Origin: Rubrobacter sp.
Lineage (GTDB): Bacteria; Actinomycetota; Rubrobacteria; Rubrobacterales; Rubrobacteraceae
Direction of reading: 5' to 3'
Length of the DNA: 5,439 nt
NCBI GenBank assembly: GCA_016781705.1
Contig: JADDPV010000213.1
Span: 1-5,439, forward strand
Positions within the stretch are counted from its first letter, which is position 1, and each line of letters opens with the position of its first letter. A program made the position numbers and the translations under genes. Of the stretch, positions 5,297 to 5,439 are shown piece by piece. A model generated the notes under the pieces. The model was not told the origin of the DNA and ran no database searches. It worked only from the letters and a program-made list of their open reading frames with translations.

Positions 5297-5439
5297 TTGG
5301 CTACCTGCACTCACCTGGACCAGATCAACGACGGGGTGCAGCCCTCGGCCCAGGGCTGCGAGGATTGCCTACGAACCGGCGACCGGTGGGTCCACCTCCG
5401 GGAATGCCTCGTCTGCGGTCACGTCGGCTGCTGCGACTC
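5297..5439 (+). CDS. UBP-type zinc finger protein (partial, 3' cut)
   Basis: Only the first 47 codons are inside the window. Visible zinc-ligand residues are C4 and H6 (TCTHL), C21 and C24 (GCEDC), C37 and C40 (RECLVC), H42, then GCCD (C45, C46). The order and the WVHLR segment are those of the UBP/BUZ zinc finger (zf-UBP), which in eukaryotic deubiquitinases and HDAC6 binds the free C-terminal Gly-Gly of ubiquitin. Bacterial members are usually small single-domain proteins or are attached to other domains, and their ligand is not established. Because the gene is cut off, a further domain downstream cannot be ruled out. The start is TTG (reasoning under the ribosome site). It lies 43 bases after the small NTF2-like gene and on the same strand, so it probably belongs to the same transcript. 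The domain call is strong; function is unknown. Confidence 0.88.
   Translation, partial: MATCTHLDQINDGVQPSAQGCEDCLRTGDRWVHLRECLVCGHVGCCD

Overview
The window is GC-rich (roughly two thirds GC by eye) with strongly GC-biased third codon positions. It reads as one tightly packed, entirely plus-strand block of seven genes. The first and last are cut by the window edges. GC richness combined with frequent AGG (Arg) and ATA (Ile) codons, strong AGGAG ribosome binding sites and these protein families suggests an actinobacterium, possibly of the Rubrobacter group. That assignment is inference from style, not a database match. No RNA gene, insertion sequence, CRISPR array, convincing promoter or terminator is visible.

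Layout. (1) 1-158: C-terminal end of a thioredoxin-reductase-like FAD/NAD(P)H oxidoreductase. (2) 163-1566: a soluble sensor histidine kinase with an N-terminal cyclic-nucleotide-binding-like domain and an unusually long segment between its H box and N box. (3) 1571-2074: a stand-alone diadenylate cyclase (DisA_N/DAC) domain protein, predicted to make c-di-AMP. Its frame continues past an amber TAG for 27 further coding-looking codons to a second TAG at 2156-2158. (4) 2171-3157: a single ORF joining a SnoaL-like polyketide-cyclase/ester-cyclase domain to a complete DUF924 domain. (5) 3171-4808: a 14-helix MFS drug exporter of the DHA2 (EmrB/QacA) type. (6) 4858-5253: a small NTF2/SnoaL-like protein. 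(7) 5297-end: the start of a UBP-type zinc-finger protein.

Genes 1/2 and 2/3 are separated by 4 bases each and genes 4/5 by 13. The gap between genes 3 and 4 would be 12 if the reading frame of gene 3 once ran to 2158. One transcript with translational coupling is the simplest reading. Functionally, the left half looks like a redox and second-messenger signalling module: flavin oxidoreductase, cNMP-fold histidine kinase and c-di-AMP synthase. The right half looks like effectors: an efflux pump flanked by two NTF2-fold proteins, then a zinc finger related to ubiquitin-binding domains. No response regulator and no recognised c-di-AMP receptor or phosphodiesterase is present here, so any signalling circuit is hypothesis. 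The most notable points are the internal amber codon in the cyclase gene, the SnoaL-DUF924 fusion, and the pairing of a c-di-AMP synthase with a cNMP-fold histidine kinase.
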